Origin: a bacterium
GTDB taxonomy: Bacteria; Krumholzibacteriota; Krumholzibacteriia; JACNKJ01
Assembly: GCA_014382085.1 (NCBI GenBank)
Contig: JACNKJ010000016.1
Location: 1 to 5,250, forward strand
Length of the DNA stretch: 5,250 nucleotides
Direction of reading: 5' to 3'
In this document: positions 1 through 5,250 of the stretch, in pieces
Layout: every line of letters begins with the position of its first letter
How positions within the stretch are numbered: position 1 is the stretch's first letter
Made by a program: the position numbers and the translations under genes
Notes under the pieces: model-generated
Databases searched by the model: none
Told to the model about the DNA's origin: nothing
What the model saw: the letters and a program-made list of their open reading frames with translations, nothing else

Positions 1-228
1 CCCGTGCAGCTCATGGGGGATCTCTCCTTCACACTGGGTTCACCGCAGTGGTTTGGTAATCCTCAAACACGTTTCGGCGTGAGGGCCACCTATCGGAGCT
101 TGGATCGATACTCTAATCGGTATCGGCCTGATAACGTGGCGGAGCCGGGCGAAGGCGAAAGCTATCCGGAAGGATTGGACGAGGGCAATGAGTGGGAGAT
201 TCGAACCTATCTCCACCTAGCCATCTAG
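1..228 (+). CDS. C-terminal end of a probable outer-membrane beta-barrel protein (5' end outside window)
   Basis: The reading frame is open from the first base and ends at TAG 226-228, so only the last 75 residues are visible. The ending, WEIRTYLHLAI, alternates hydrophobic and polar residues (W, I, T, L, L, I at every second position), as expected of the closing strand of an outer-membrane barrel. It ends in Ile rather than the usual Phe or Trp. An earlier FGVRATYRSLDRY segment also looks like an amphipathic strand, followed by a polar, acidic Pro/Gly-rich stretch that could be a loop. There is no recognisable domain motif, so the family cannot be named. The gene converges on the glucanase operon and a hairpin lies 23 bases after its stop. 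A role as a porin for sugar uptake would fit the neighbourhood but is only inference. It could also be a periplasmic beta-rich protein. Confidence 0.6.
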   Translation, partial: PVQLMGDLSFTLGSPQWFGNPQTRFGVRATYRSLDRYSNRYRPDNVAEPGEGESYPEGLDEGNEWEIRTYLHLAI

Positions 229-251
229 ATCTTGTGATAGGGGATGGGAAC

Positions 252-276
252 AGGGCCCGGTCGATGACCGGGCCTT
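252..276. terminator. Hairpin terminator between convergent genes, probably bidirectional
   Basis: GGCCCGGTC (254-262) pairs perfectly with GACCGGGCC (266-274) around a 3-base GAT loop. A G-T and an A-T pair at the base extend the stem to 11 pairs. On the plus strand it is followed by the loosely T-rich TTCCTATTTAT, a weak U tract. In the minus direction the hairpin starts 5 bases after the TAA of the GH16 gene, with no good U tract beyond it. It sits exactly between two convergent stops (228 and 282), so it probably ends transcription from both sides, more convincingly for the plus-strand gene. Confidence 0.8.
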
Positions 277-281
277 CCTAT

Positions 282-1091
282 TTATGGGAGAGTCCCGTAA
301 ACACGAACCCAGTCCACGAGCATGGTCTGGGGGAATACGGTTTCCTCGTCGGGCGAACCGACCCAACGACCACCCACGGCAAGATTTAACAAAATGAAGT
401 GGGGGTGGTCAAAGACCCAATCGCTGCCTGGAGGTACGTCCGCCGGTTCAGCGCGGTGATAGACGTGTCCATCCACCAGCCAAGTGATACCGGTTTCATC
501 CCATTCGATGGCGAACTCGTGGAAGCCCAAGTTGAATCCGCCCTGGGCGAGAATGTGCGAGTTGCCAATTGAGTTATCGCCTGCGTAACCCGGACCGTGA
601 ATTGTACCGTGGAGAACTCGCGGCTCCTGACCGCGGTATTCCATGATGTCGATTTCCCCGCACTGGGGCCAGCCAACTTGATCGATGTCGTCGCCAAGCA
701 TCCAGAAAGCGGGCCAGATACCCTGCCCGACCGGCAACTTGATACGAGCTTCGAAGCGTCCCCATTTTCTCTCGAAGAGATCCTTGGTTTTGATTCTAGC
801 GGAAGTGTAGTCCTGCCCTTCGAACAACTCCTCCCTGGCGGTGATGGCTAGATGCCCTTCACCGTCCAAGCTGACGTTTTCGGGACGGTTGGTGTCGTAC
901 TCGAGTTGGAGATTGCCCCAATCGGTGCCGATATCGAATTGCCAACGTTCGGGGTTGGGAAGTTCGCCGGCGGGCCCTTCAAACTCGTCTTGCCAGATCA
1001 GGCCATACTCCGGTTCGGGTTGATTGTCCTCTGAACATGCCAGCAGCGAGAGAACAAGGATCGAGACGAGGGTCGCCAATCCGCGCTTCAT
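282..1091 (-). CDS. GH16 family endo-beta-1,3-glucanase (laminarinase-like) lipoprotein
   Basis: This 269-residue protein is a secreted glycoside hydrolase that should cut internal beta-1,3 (or mixed 1,3-1,4) glucan bonds with retention of configuration. Residues 1-19 form a lipoprotein signal peptide (positive MKR, a hydrophobic stretch, then LLAC with the lipidated Cys19). Ser at +2 and the following acidic residues fit outer-membrane placement. The GH16 fold fills about residues 28-266. The hallmark GEIDIMEY gives nucleophile Glu146, Asp148 and acid/base Glu151. The spacing with an extra Met is that of the laminarinase/lichenase branch, unlike the EIDIE form of kappa-carrageenases and some others. 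GIWPAFWML (124-132) and LNLAVGGRWVG (235-245) are typical of bacterial laminarinases. There is no binding module, so it is a minimal catalytic protein. It is the last gene of the operon. Its ATG shares one base with the ROK stop (TGATG), and AAGGCGG (1104-1098) six bases upstream is its ribosome site, which implies translational coupling. Exact substrate is not determined. Confidence 0.93.
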   Translation of the reverse strand: MKRGLATLVSILVLSLLACSEDNQPEPEYGLIWQDEFEGPAGELPNPERWQFDIGTDWGNLQLEYDTNRPENVSLDGEGHLAITAREELFEGQDYTSARIKTKDLFERKWGRFEARIKLPVGQGIWPAFWMLGDDIDQVGWPQCGEIDIMEYRGQEPRVLHGTIHGPGYAGDNSIGNSHILAQGGFNLGFHEFAIEWDETGITWLVDGHVYHRAEPADVPPGSDWVFDHPHFILLNLAVGGRWVGSPDEETVFPQTMLVDWVRVYGTLP

Positions 1092-2353
1092 CAGCTTCCG
1101 CCTTGAGAGTTTATCTTCCCTAGTGGGAAAAGACTGGAGTCGCCAAGCGCTTCTTTTAGCACGAGGGTTGCAGCACCTATGGCTACCGACTGGGGTCCCA
1201 GAGTGCTGACTCTGATTTCCGCGGCAGCAACAGAATTAACCAGGGTACGGCTCTGGACCGTTTCGCGAAGCGGTTGGAGTACAAGCTCTCCCAGTCTCGC
1301 AAACTCTCCACCTAGAATCACGGTGGATGGATTCATGAGATTCAGCAAACCGGCAATGGCGATGCCCAGAAATTCAGCAGCCTCACGAATGACGAAGAGG
1401 GCCAGAGCGTCGCCCTTCAAAGCCGCCTCTTCGATATCGTTGGAGTTGAATTGCTTCTTGGCGAGTTTGCTCTTGGGATAATCTTCCAGCAATTCCTTCG
1501 CGCGAGCTTCCAAGGCGGCTCCGCCGACTTTTGTAGCCAAACAACCGCGGAGACCACACATGCAAGTTTTTCCATGAGGATCGATGGCGATATGGCCGAT
1601 CTCTCCGGCCACGCCCGTGGATCCACGATAGATCTCGCCGTCGATGATGTGTCCGGAACCGATGCCCGTGGCGACCTTGATAAAGGCAAGATCTTGGGTC
1701 TCCTGTTCGAGTCCCCACCAGTGTTCCGCGAGAGCTCCCAGGTTCGCGTCGTTGTCGACCATCAGCGGCACACCAAAAGTCTCGCTGAGATCGTCCAGCC
1801 CCAATCTCTCATTCCATTCGGGTAGAACCAGAGTGGAGAGCTTGTCGGGATGCGCGGGGTCTACCGGACTGGACAGGCCTACTCCGATTCCCACCAGGGG
1901 TCGTCCCGCCGCAGCAGGTGTTGCCAGACAGATTTTGCAGAGTTCGGCAATGAGCTTTCGCGTGCCAACCGGATCGCTTCGCACCGGATGGTCACGGCTT
2001 TCCCAAGCCACGACCTTTCCGCGCAAATTCGTGAGGGCCACTGCAATGTGGGATCCGCCCATCTCGATACCGAGAATGACGCAGGCGTCGTCTTGAAATT
2101 CGAGAACGATGGGGCGGCGGCCACCGCTGGATGGGCCTTCACCCACGGTGGCGACCAGACCCAGAGGAAGGATCTCTCCAACGATTTCCGATACGGTGGA
2201 TCGGGATAGGCCGGCTTTGGTGGCGATATCCACTCTTGAGATCTGCTGTTCTTCCCAGATCAATCTCAAGATGGCATCGGCCAGGGGTCGTGGCCGGTCG
2301 GGATCGGTTCTTCTCAGGCCCTTCCAATTCAGGAAGTCGTTGTTCACACTCAT
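1091..2353 (-). CDS. ROK-family transcriptional regulator (sugar-responsive repressor)
   Basis: This 420-residue protein has the ROK repressor layout of NagC, Mlc and XylR. A winged helix-turn-helix lies at about residues 24-86, with recognition-helix region ATKAGLSRSTVSEIV (44-58) and a basic wing SSGGRRP (75-81). A sugar-kinase-like ROK domain follows, from about 92 to 405. The sugar-binding parts are visible: DNDAN (200-204, Asp202 at the catalytic-base position), GEIGH (250-254), and the zinc site of His254 with Cys264, Cys266 and Cys271. The N-terminal phosphate loop reads GIEMGGSH instead of the kinase form DxGGTK, so it probably binds sugar without phosphorylating it. The Glu that normally follows GC in CxCGxxGCxE is Ala273 here. 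TGAGG (2363-2359) lies 5 bases before the ATG. The gene sits between the binding lipoprotein and the GH16 gene, so it probably autoregulates the operon in response to glucose or a gluco-oligosaccharide (inference). Confidence 0.93.
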   Translation of the reverse strand: MSVNNDFLNWKGLRRTDPDRPRPLADAILRLIWEEQQISRVDIATKAGLSRSTVSEIVGEILPLGLVATVGEGPSSGGRRPIVLEFQDDACVILGIEMGGSHIAVALTNLRGKVVAWESRDHPVRSDPVGTRKLIAELCKICLATPAAAGRPLVGIGVGLSSPVDPAHPDKLSTLVLPEWNERLGLDDLSETFGVPLMVDNDANLGALAEHWWGLEQETQDLAFIKVATGIGSGHIIDGEIYRGSTGVAGEIGHIAIDPHGKTCMCGLRGCLATKVGGAALEARAKELLEDYPKSKLAKKQFNSNDIEEAALKGDALALFVIREAAEFLGIAIAGLLNLMNPSTVILGGEFARLGELVLQPLRETVQSRTLVNSVAAAEIRVSTLGPQSVAIGAATLVLKEALGDSSLFPLGKINSQGGS

Positions 2354-2391
2354 GCAAACCTCATTCAGTGCTATGAACGGTGGCCCGGATC

Positions 2392-3768
2392 TTATTTATG
2401 CCAGTAAATATTGTCCACCAATACAAGCCGGGCGTCGGAGGTACTGAGCACGAGCTGCCCAAGGTGATTCAGGGGTGCGGAGAGTTGAAAATCTTCCAAG
2501 GGGATCTCCAAGGAGGACCACTGGCCGGGCCCGAACGGGGGTTCGGTGCCTTCGTTGAATGTTAATTCCTTCTCTTCCAGGAAATTACCGTTGTCGCCGT
2601 CGAAGGCAACCAACTTCACATTAAAGCTCGTTCCCTGGGGAGCGAAGACGTCCAGGTGGATATGAGTCATCTCGGAGGCGTCGACTGTGTTGGAGGTAAA
2701 GATGATGCCCACCCAGTTAAGGGAGGAGTAGGCTTTCATGTTATCCCCTTCAATAACGAAATCTTCCACCTCTGTGGTCGATCCGCCCCAGTAGGGATTC
2801 CACGAATCCACGGGAATGCTGTTGTAGACATCGCTGAGGAGGGAGATCACATCCTGTGCGGGAATTGTTGGGGGAGTGGCCGGATGCTCGGGAGGAGCGA
2901 ATCCACTTAGGGTCACGGAACCGGCTACCGGAACACCTTCCATGGTGGCGGAGATGACGGCGTTACCTTCTCCCACAATCCGGATCAAGTCGCCATCGAC
3001 AATGGCCACCCCGGGATCGGTGGAGGAGAAATCGTAGTAGGCCGGTTCGTGATTCACGATGACGAAGCCGCCGTCCACGCTGAATCTCGTATAGGTTCCA
3101 CCGATGTCAGCCGTAGCTCCCACGAAGTACTGTTTCATGGATGAAGGCATGATCGAGAAGGGATCGGTGATATTGCTGAGATTGGCGAACTTGATTTCGT
3201 CGAACCAGATGTCGTGGCCTTCGGGAGCAGACGATTCGAAGCCTTCTGCATAGGTCAGCAGCCCACGTTCGGAGATCATCTTCGAGGGTGCGGGAATGGG
3301 GATGACGATGAAGGTCCACTCGGGAGTCAGGGGAATGTTCGCACGGCTCGCGTCATACTTCGAGGTGCCGGTGTTGTCGTTTCCGAAGCCGAGTACGTTG
3401 AGAGTCGAGTTGATGCTGGACCGGGCGTAGAGGGTGAGCGCGTTGTAGTCAGCCATGTCCCGTGAGGCCACCGAGGTTAGGACTCCGCCTGCATAGGCAC
3501 CAAGCGACGAACCTTGGGGGGGGATGCTTATCTTCAGTGACCTGCTGCCATCGTAGGTATAGATGGAGTCGAGGGACATGGCGTAGAAATCGGTTCCGCT
3601 AAATGCCTGAGGATAAACATCCTCGCCAAGGTCATCGATAAAGACGATGGGATCTATCTTCGCGCGTGCCACATCGAGGCCGGCAAGATTTCGCTCGCTG
3701 CAAGCCTGACTGAGAATCAATAGGGTCATGGCCGTGATGGGCAGTAGATGCCTTCTTTCGAGCTTCAC
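2392..3768 (-). CDS. Surface glycan-binding lipoprotein, two jelly-roll-like modules around a bacterial Ig-like domain
   Basis: This 458-residue lipoprotein has no catalytic motif and probably captures glucan at the cell surface for the GH16 enzyme. The signal peptide has basic KLERRH, a hydrophobic stretch and LSQAC, with lipid Cys23. The lipobox is imperfect, with Ser at -3. Module 1 (about 39-199) is beta-rich and ends in IWFDEIKF, a carbohydrate-binding jelly-roll type ending. Residues about 201-289 look like a bacterial Ig-like domain (STDPGVAIVDGDLIRIVGEG, then TMEGVPVAGSVTLSG). A Pro-rich linker (about 292-305) follows. The C-terminal module (about 306-458) starts DVISLLSDVYNSIPVDSWNP and ends LVDNIYWHK. 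From memory, similar modules occur in GH16 enzymes and surface glycan-binding proteins of marine laminarin loci. The GTG at 3768 is chosen over an in-frame ATG at 3861 because AAGGAGGA lies 5 bases before it, the signal peptide starts there, and the predicted -10 box lies downstream of the ATG. It is the first gene of the operon. Confidence 0.82.
   Translation of the reverse strand: MKLERRHLLPITAMTLLILSQACSERNLAGLDVARAKIDPIVFIDDLGEDVYPQAFSGTDFYAMSLDSIYTYDGSRSLKISIPPQGSSLGAYAGGVLTSVASRDMADYNALTLYARSSINSTLNVLGFGNDNTGTSKYDASRANIPLTPEWTFIVIPIPAPSKMISERGLLTYAEGFESSAPEGHDIWFDEIKFANLSNITDPFSIMPSSMKQYFVGATADIGGTYTRFSVDGGFVIVNHEPAYYDFSSTDPGVAIVDGDLIRIVGEGNAVISATMEGVPVAGSVTLSGFAPPEHPATPPTIPAQDVISLLSDVYNSIPVDSWNPYWGGSTTEVEDFVIEGDNMKAYSSLNWVGIIFTSNTVDASEMTHIHLDVFAPQGTSFNVKLVAFDGDNGNFLEEKELTFNEGTEPPFGPGQWSSLEIPLEDFQLSAPLNHLGQLVLSTSDARLVLVDNIYWHK
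3516..3523 (-). repeat. Run of eight C (coding strand) inside the glycan-binding lipoprotein gene
   Basis: The coding strand carries eight consecutive C, spanning the last base of Ile82, Pro83, Pro84 and the first base of Gln85 (458-residue numbering). It is the longest homopolymer I noticed in the window. Gain or loss of one base would shift the frame within the first fifth of a surface protein, so slipped-strand variation is conceivable. The frame shown here is intact. Chance occurrence, or an assembly-sensitive site, is equally possible. Confidence 0.6.
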
Positions 3769-3773
3769 GCTTG

Positions 3774-3781
3774 TCCTCCTT
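3774..3781 (-). promoter_or_regulatory. Strong Shine-Dalgarno sequence deciding the GTG start of the lipoprotein
   Basis: The minus strand reads AAGGAGGA, then CAAGC, then GTG at 3768-3766. Near-perfect complementarity to the 16S rRNA 3' end at 5-base spacing makes this the clear start. The upstream in-frame ATG at 3861 would add 31 polar residues ahead of the signal peptide. Confidence 0.88.
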
Positions 3782-3851
3782 GAAGGATTCCAAATTCGAG
3801 CTTTCAGGCCTGGATGAGCCGGGTCCGTCGCTTTGTACGGTAGCCGACCAA

Positions 3852-3880
3852 AGTGTCGCAAACCTGGAGGCGCTTGTCAA
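3852..3880 (-). promoter_or_regulatory. Sigma70-type promoter of the glucan operon
   Basis: On the minus strand a perfect TTGACA (-35, 3880-3875) is followed after 17 bases by GACACT (3857-3852), a weak -10 preceded by TGC, which is an extended -10 TGn. This predicts a start near 3845 and a leader of about 77 bases to the GTG. It is the only such match I saw upstream of the lipoprotein gene, and it would drive all three minus-strand genes. It was found by eye, so the -10 assignment is tentative. Confidence 0.5.
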
Positions 3881-3882
3881 GC
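3872..3882. promoter_or_regulatory. Palindrome overlapping the -35 box, candidate operator
   Basis: GCTTG-T-CAAGC is a perfect 5+1+5 inverted repeat that covers the TTGACA -35 box of the operon promoter. A repressor bound here would block RNA polymerase. The ROK protein encoded by the operon is the obvious candidate. The arms are short, and no second copy was seen elsewhere in the window, so this remains a hypothesis. Confidence 0.3.
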
Positions 3883-4048
3883 TGAGCTATTTCAAAGATT
3901 TGCGTCTTGAATCCCGAGTGTTGGGTAGCGCAGGATCCTGAAACCCGGCCTAGGCTCCTTAGCTTTGCATGTCGCGGATCTCTCATTAACGCATGTCTCT
4001 GTTCTGTAAACAATGGAACGACAATCCTCAAAGGAATGCTTCTGGACT
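3883..4048. other. Divergent intergenic region upstream of the EEP gene
   Basis: No credible gene lies here. The region must hold the plus-strand promoter of the EEP gene, but no convincing -35/-10 pair was found. TGTAAA at 4005-4010 is a possible -10 without a good -35. Two further perfect palindromes occur, CAGGATCCTG (3931-3940) and GCCTAGGC (3948-3955), and GCATGTC occurs twice (3967-3973, 3991-3997). These may be regulator sites or chance. AAAGGAA (4030-4036) is the likely ribosome site for the EEP gene, 12 bases ahead of its ATG, which is longer than ideal. Confidence 0.4.
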
Positions 4049-5250
4049 ATGAAAAAGTTCCTCTTGCTTCTGGCACTAGTCTCCCTGGTTCTGCTCGCCT
4101 CTATCCAGCTACCGGCAGTTTTCAGGAAACTTCCCACGTCGCCCAAGACGCTGCGTATCGGGCAGTTCAATATATGGGAAATGGCGAAGTGGAAAATAGA
4201 CGAAACCGATGAGGTGGGAGTCGGTCAAAATCCGCAACTGCTGGACGCGGCCGTCATTATTCAGGTAGTCGCCCCCGACATACTTATCATCAATGAGATC
4301 GACCATGACTACAGCACTGTCGAGAGGGAAGGAGACCTTGCCTTCTATGCTCGCCGCTTCAACGATCTCTATTTGAAACAGGGATCCTGCCCCATCGATT
4401 ACCTGTATGCCTATGCTGCCCCATGCAATACAGGTTTTCTTACGGGCAAAGATCTCGATAATGATGGTGTCGTGGCAACGAGCGAGAACCTCGGTCAGCG
4501 CGAACACGGATCTGATTCATACGGCTATGGGATATACCCCGGGCAGTACTCTATGGCAATCCTGTCGAAGTATCCTTTCCAGGAAGACGAGGTCAGATCC
4601 TTCCAAAAATTTCGCTGGATCGATCTTCCCGACCCTCTGATTCCAAGCGGCTGGTTCACCGAGGACGAGTTGAGCCTCTATCGTCTGTCCAGCAAGTCCC
4701 ACTGGGATGTGCCGGTTCAGGTCGGGGACAAGCGCATCCATCTTTTGCTTTCCCATCCGACCCCAACCGGGTACGACGGCCCAGAAGATCTAAACGGTCG
4801 ACGGAACCACGACGAGATCAGGATGTGGGTCCACTACATCAACAACGACTCGGTGCTTGTGGACGATTCCGGAGACCGTGGAGGATTGGCAAAGAGTGAA
4901 AGCTTCATTATTGCGGGGGATTTGAACGCCGATCCCGGGGGCGATGTGATGGAATCGGGGTATCGCTCCATCGAACAACTTCTGAAGCATGAACGAGTGC
5001 GGCCCACGGGTGAATTTTTAAGTAGTGAAGGCGCGTTGTTTGGGCGAGAGCCGGGATCACCCGATTTTCACGAACGCAATACTGTCGGCTGGGAGGGTGG
5101 CGGTTATCGTATTGATTACATCCTTCCGAGCGCAGATCTCATCCCTATCGACGGCGGAGTATACTGGCCCGATTCGACCCGAAATCCGGAAGGCGCAAGC
5201 CGAGCACACAATGCCTCCGACCATCACATGATTTGGCCGGATATCGCCCT
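4049..5250 (+). CDS. Secreted endonuclease/exonuclease/phosphatase (EEP) family protein with EF-hand-like loop (3' end just outside window)
   Basis: The frame is open from ATG 4049 to the window edge, giving 400 residues. SDHHMIWPDIA, a typical EEP ending, is reached at 390-400, so only a few residues are probably missing. Residues 1-22 are a signal peptide or N-terminal membrane anchor. The metal-dependent phosphodiesterase/phosphatase (DNase I-like) motifs are all present: IGQFNIWE (Asn41), DILIINEID (Glu83), LLLSHPTP (His236), IIAGDLNADP (Asp291, Asn293), YRIDYILP (Asp356) and SDHH (Asp391, His392). Residues 135-146 (DLDNDGVVATSE) match the 12-residue EF-hand calcium loop. Cys114 and Cys126 could form a disulfide. 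SSKSHWDVPV (214-223) and the HPTP...DGPEDLNGRRNHDE stretch are, as I recall, shared with a clade of exported EEP proteins of environmental bacteria. The substrate is unknown: nucleic acid, nucleotide or phosphoester. An in-frame ATG at 4013 would add 12 residues but has no ribosome site. It is transcribed divergently from the glucan operon. Confidence 0.9.
   Translation, partial: MKKFLLLLALVSLVLLASIQLPAVFRKLPTSPKTLRIGQFNIWEMAKWKIDETDEVGVGQNPQLLDAAVIIQVVAPDILIINEIDHDYSTVEREGDLAFYARRFNDLYLKQGSCPIDYLYAYAAPCNTGFLTGKDLDNDGVVATSENLGQREHGSDSYGYGIYPGQYSMAILSKYPFQEDEVRSFQKFRWIDLPDPLIPSGWFTEDELSLYRLSSKSHWDVPVQVGDKRIHLLLSHPTPTGYDGPEDLNGRRNHDEIRMWVHYINNDSVLVDDSGDRGGLAKSESFIIAGDLNADPGGDVMESGYRSIEQLLKHERVRPTGEFLSSEGALFGREPGSPDFHERNTVGWEGGGYRIDYILPSADLIPIDGGVYWPDSTRNPEGASRAHNASDHHMIWPDIA

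Noticed and set aside
597..1209. Plus-strand open frames opposite the GH16 gene and the ROK end
   Set aside because: They are shadows of the GH16 and ROK frames with no recognisable protein features.
1451..2096. Plus-strand open frames of 124 and 150 codons opposite the ROK gene
   Set aside because: They are antisense to a clear ROK coding sequence, have low-complexity Ser/Arg-rich translations with no domain, and lack good ribosome sites.
4013..4048. In-frame upstream ATG at 4013 for the EEP gene
   Set aside because: It would put 12 polar residues before a clean MKKFLLLL signal start and has no Shine-Dalgarno sequence. The ATG at 4049 has AAAGGAA upstream.
3804..4170. Minus-strand frames of 75 and 92 codons across the divergent intergenic region
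   Set aside because: Compositions are Arg/Ser/Thr rich with no motif. They span the predicted promoter and the start of the EEP gene, and no ribosome site was seen.
4109..4507. Minus-strand 132-codon frame opposite the EEP gene
   Set aside because: The EEP frame on the other strand carries every family motif, so this is a mirror frame without independent support.
1..5250. CRISPR array, insertion sequence, tRNA, rRNA or riboswitch
   Set aside because: Looked for by eye on both strands. No regularly spaced repeats, transposase motifs, terminal inverted repeats or cloverleaf-like segments were seen. Coding density leaves only the 280-base divergent region and short gaps.

Overview
The window suggests a Gram-negative heterotrophic bacterium that uses beta-glucan. 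The evidence is two exported lipoproteins, the C-terminal strand of a probable outer-membrane beta-barrel, and a secreted endo-beta-glucanase. The species and phylum cannot be fixed from the sequence. A near-perfect Shine-Dalgarno sequence (AAGGAGGA) and a TTGACA-type promoter argue against typical Bacteroidota expression signals, although the surface-binding lipoprotein recalls proteins of marine Bacteroidota glucan loci.

Layout. Positions 1-228 (+) are the last 75 codons of a probable outer-membrane protein. A strong GC-rich hairpin at 252-276 separates it from a convergent minus-strand operon. Read in transcription order, that operon holds a multidomain glycan-binding lipoprotein (3768-2392), a ROK-family transcriptional regulator (2353-1091, 38 bases downstream), and a GH16 beta-glucanase lipoprotein (1091-282, whose start codon overlaps the ROK stop by one base). 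A 280-base divergent intergenic region (3769-4048) follows. It carries a good sigma70-type promoter for the operon with a small palindrome over its -35 box. From 4049 (+) to the window edge runs a nearly complete secreted endonuclease/exonuclease/phosphatase (EEP) protein with all catalytic motifs and a canonical EF-hand-like calcium loop.

How the genes probably work together (inference): the lipoprotein holds a beta-1,3-glucan such as laminarin at the cell surface, the GH16 enzyme cuts it into oligosaccharides, and the ROK protein senses a released sugar and controls its own operon. Binding and catalysis, often fused in one polypeptide in GH16 enzymes, are on separate proteins here. The EEP protein has no clear link to glucan use beyond sharing the intergenic region, and may serve phosphate or nucleotide scavenging.

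This looks like a compact variant of a known type of polysaccharide-utilisation operon plus a known type of secreted EEP enzyme. I saw no wholly undescribed system, no mobile element, no CRISPR array and no RNA gene.
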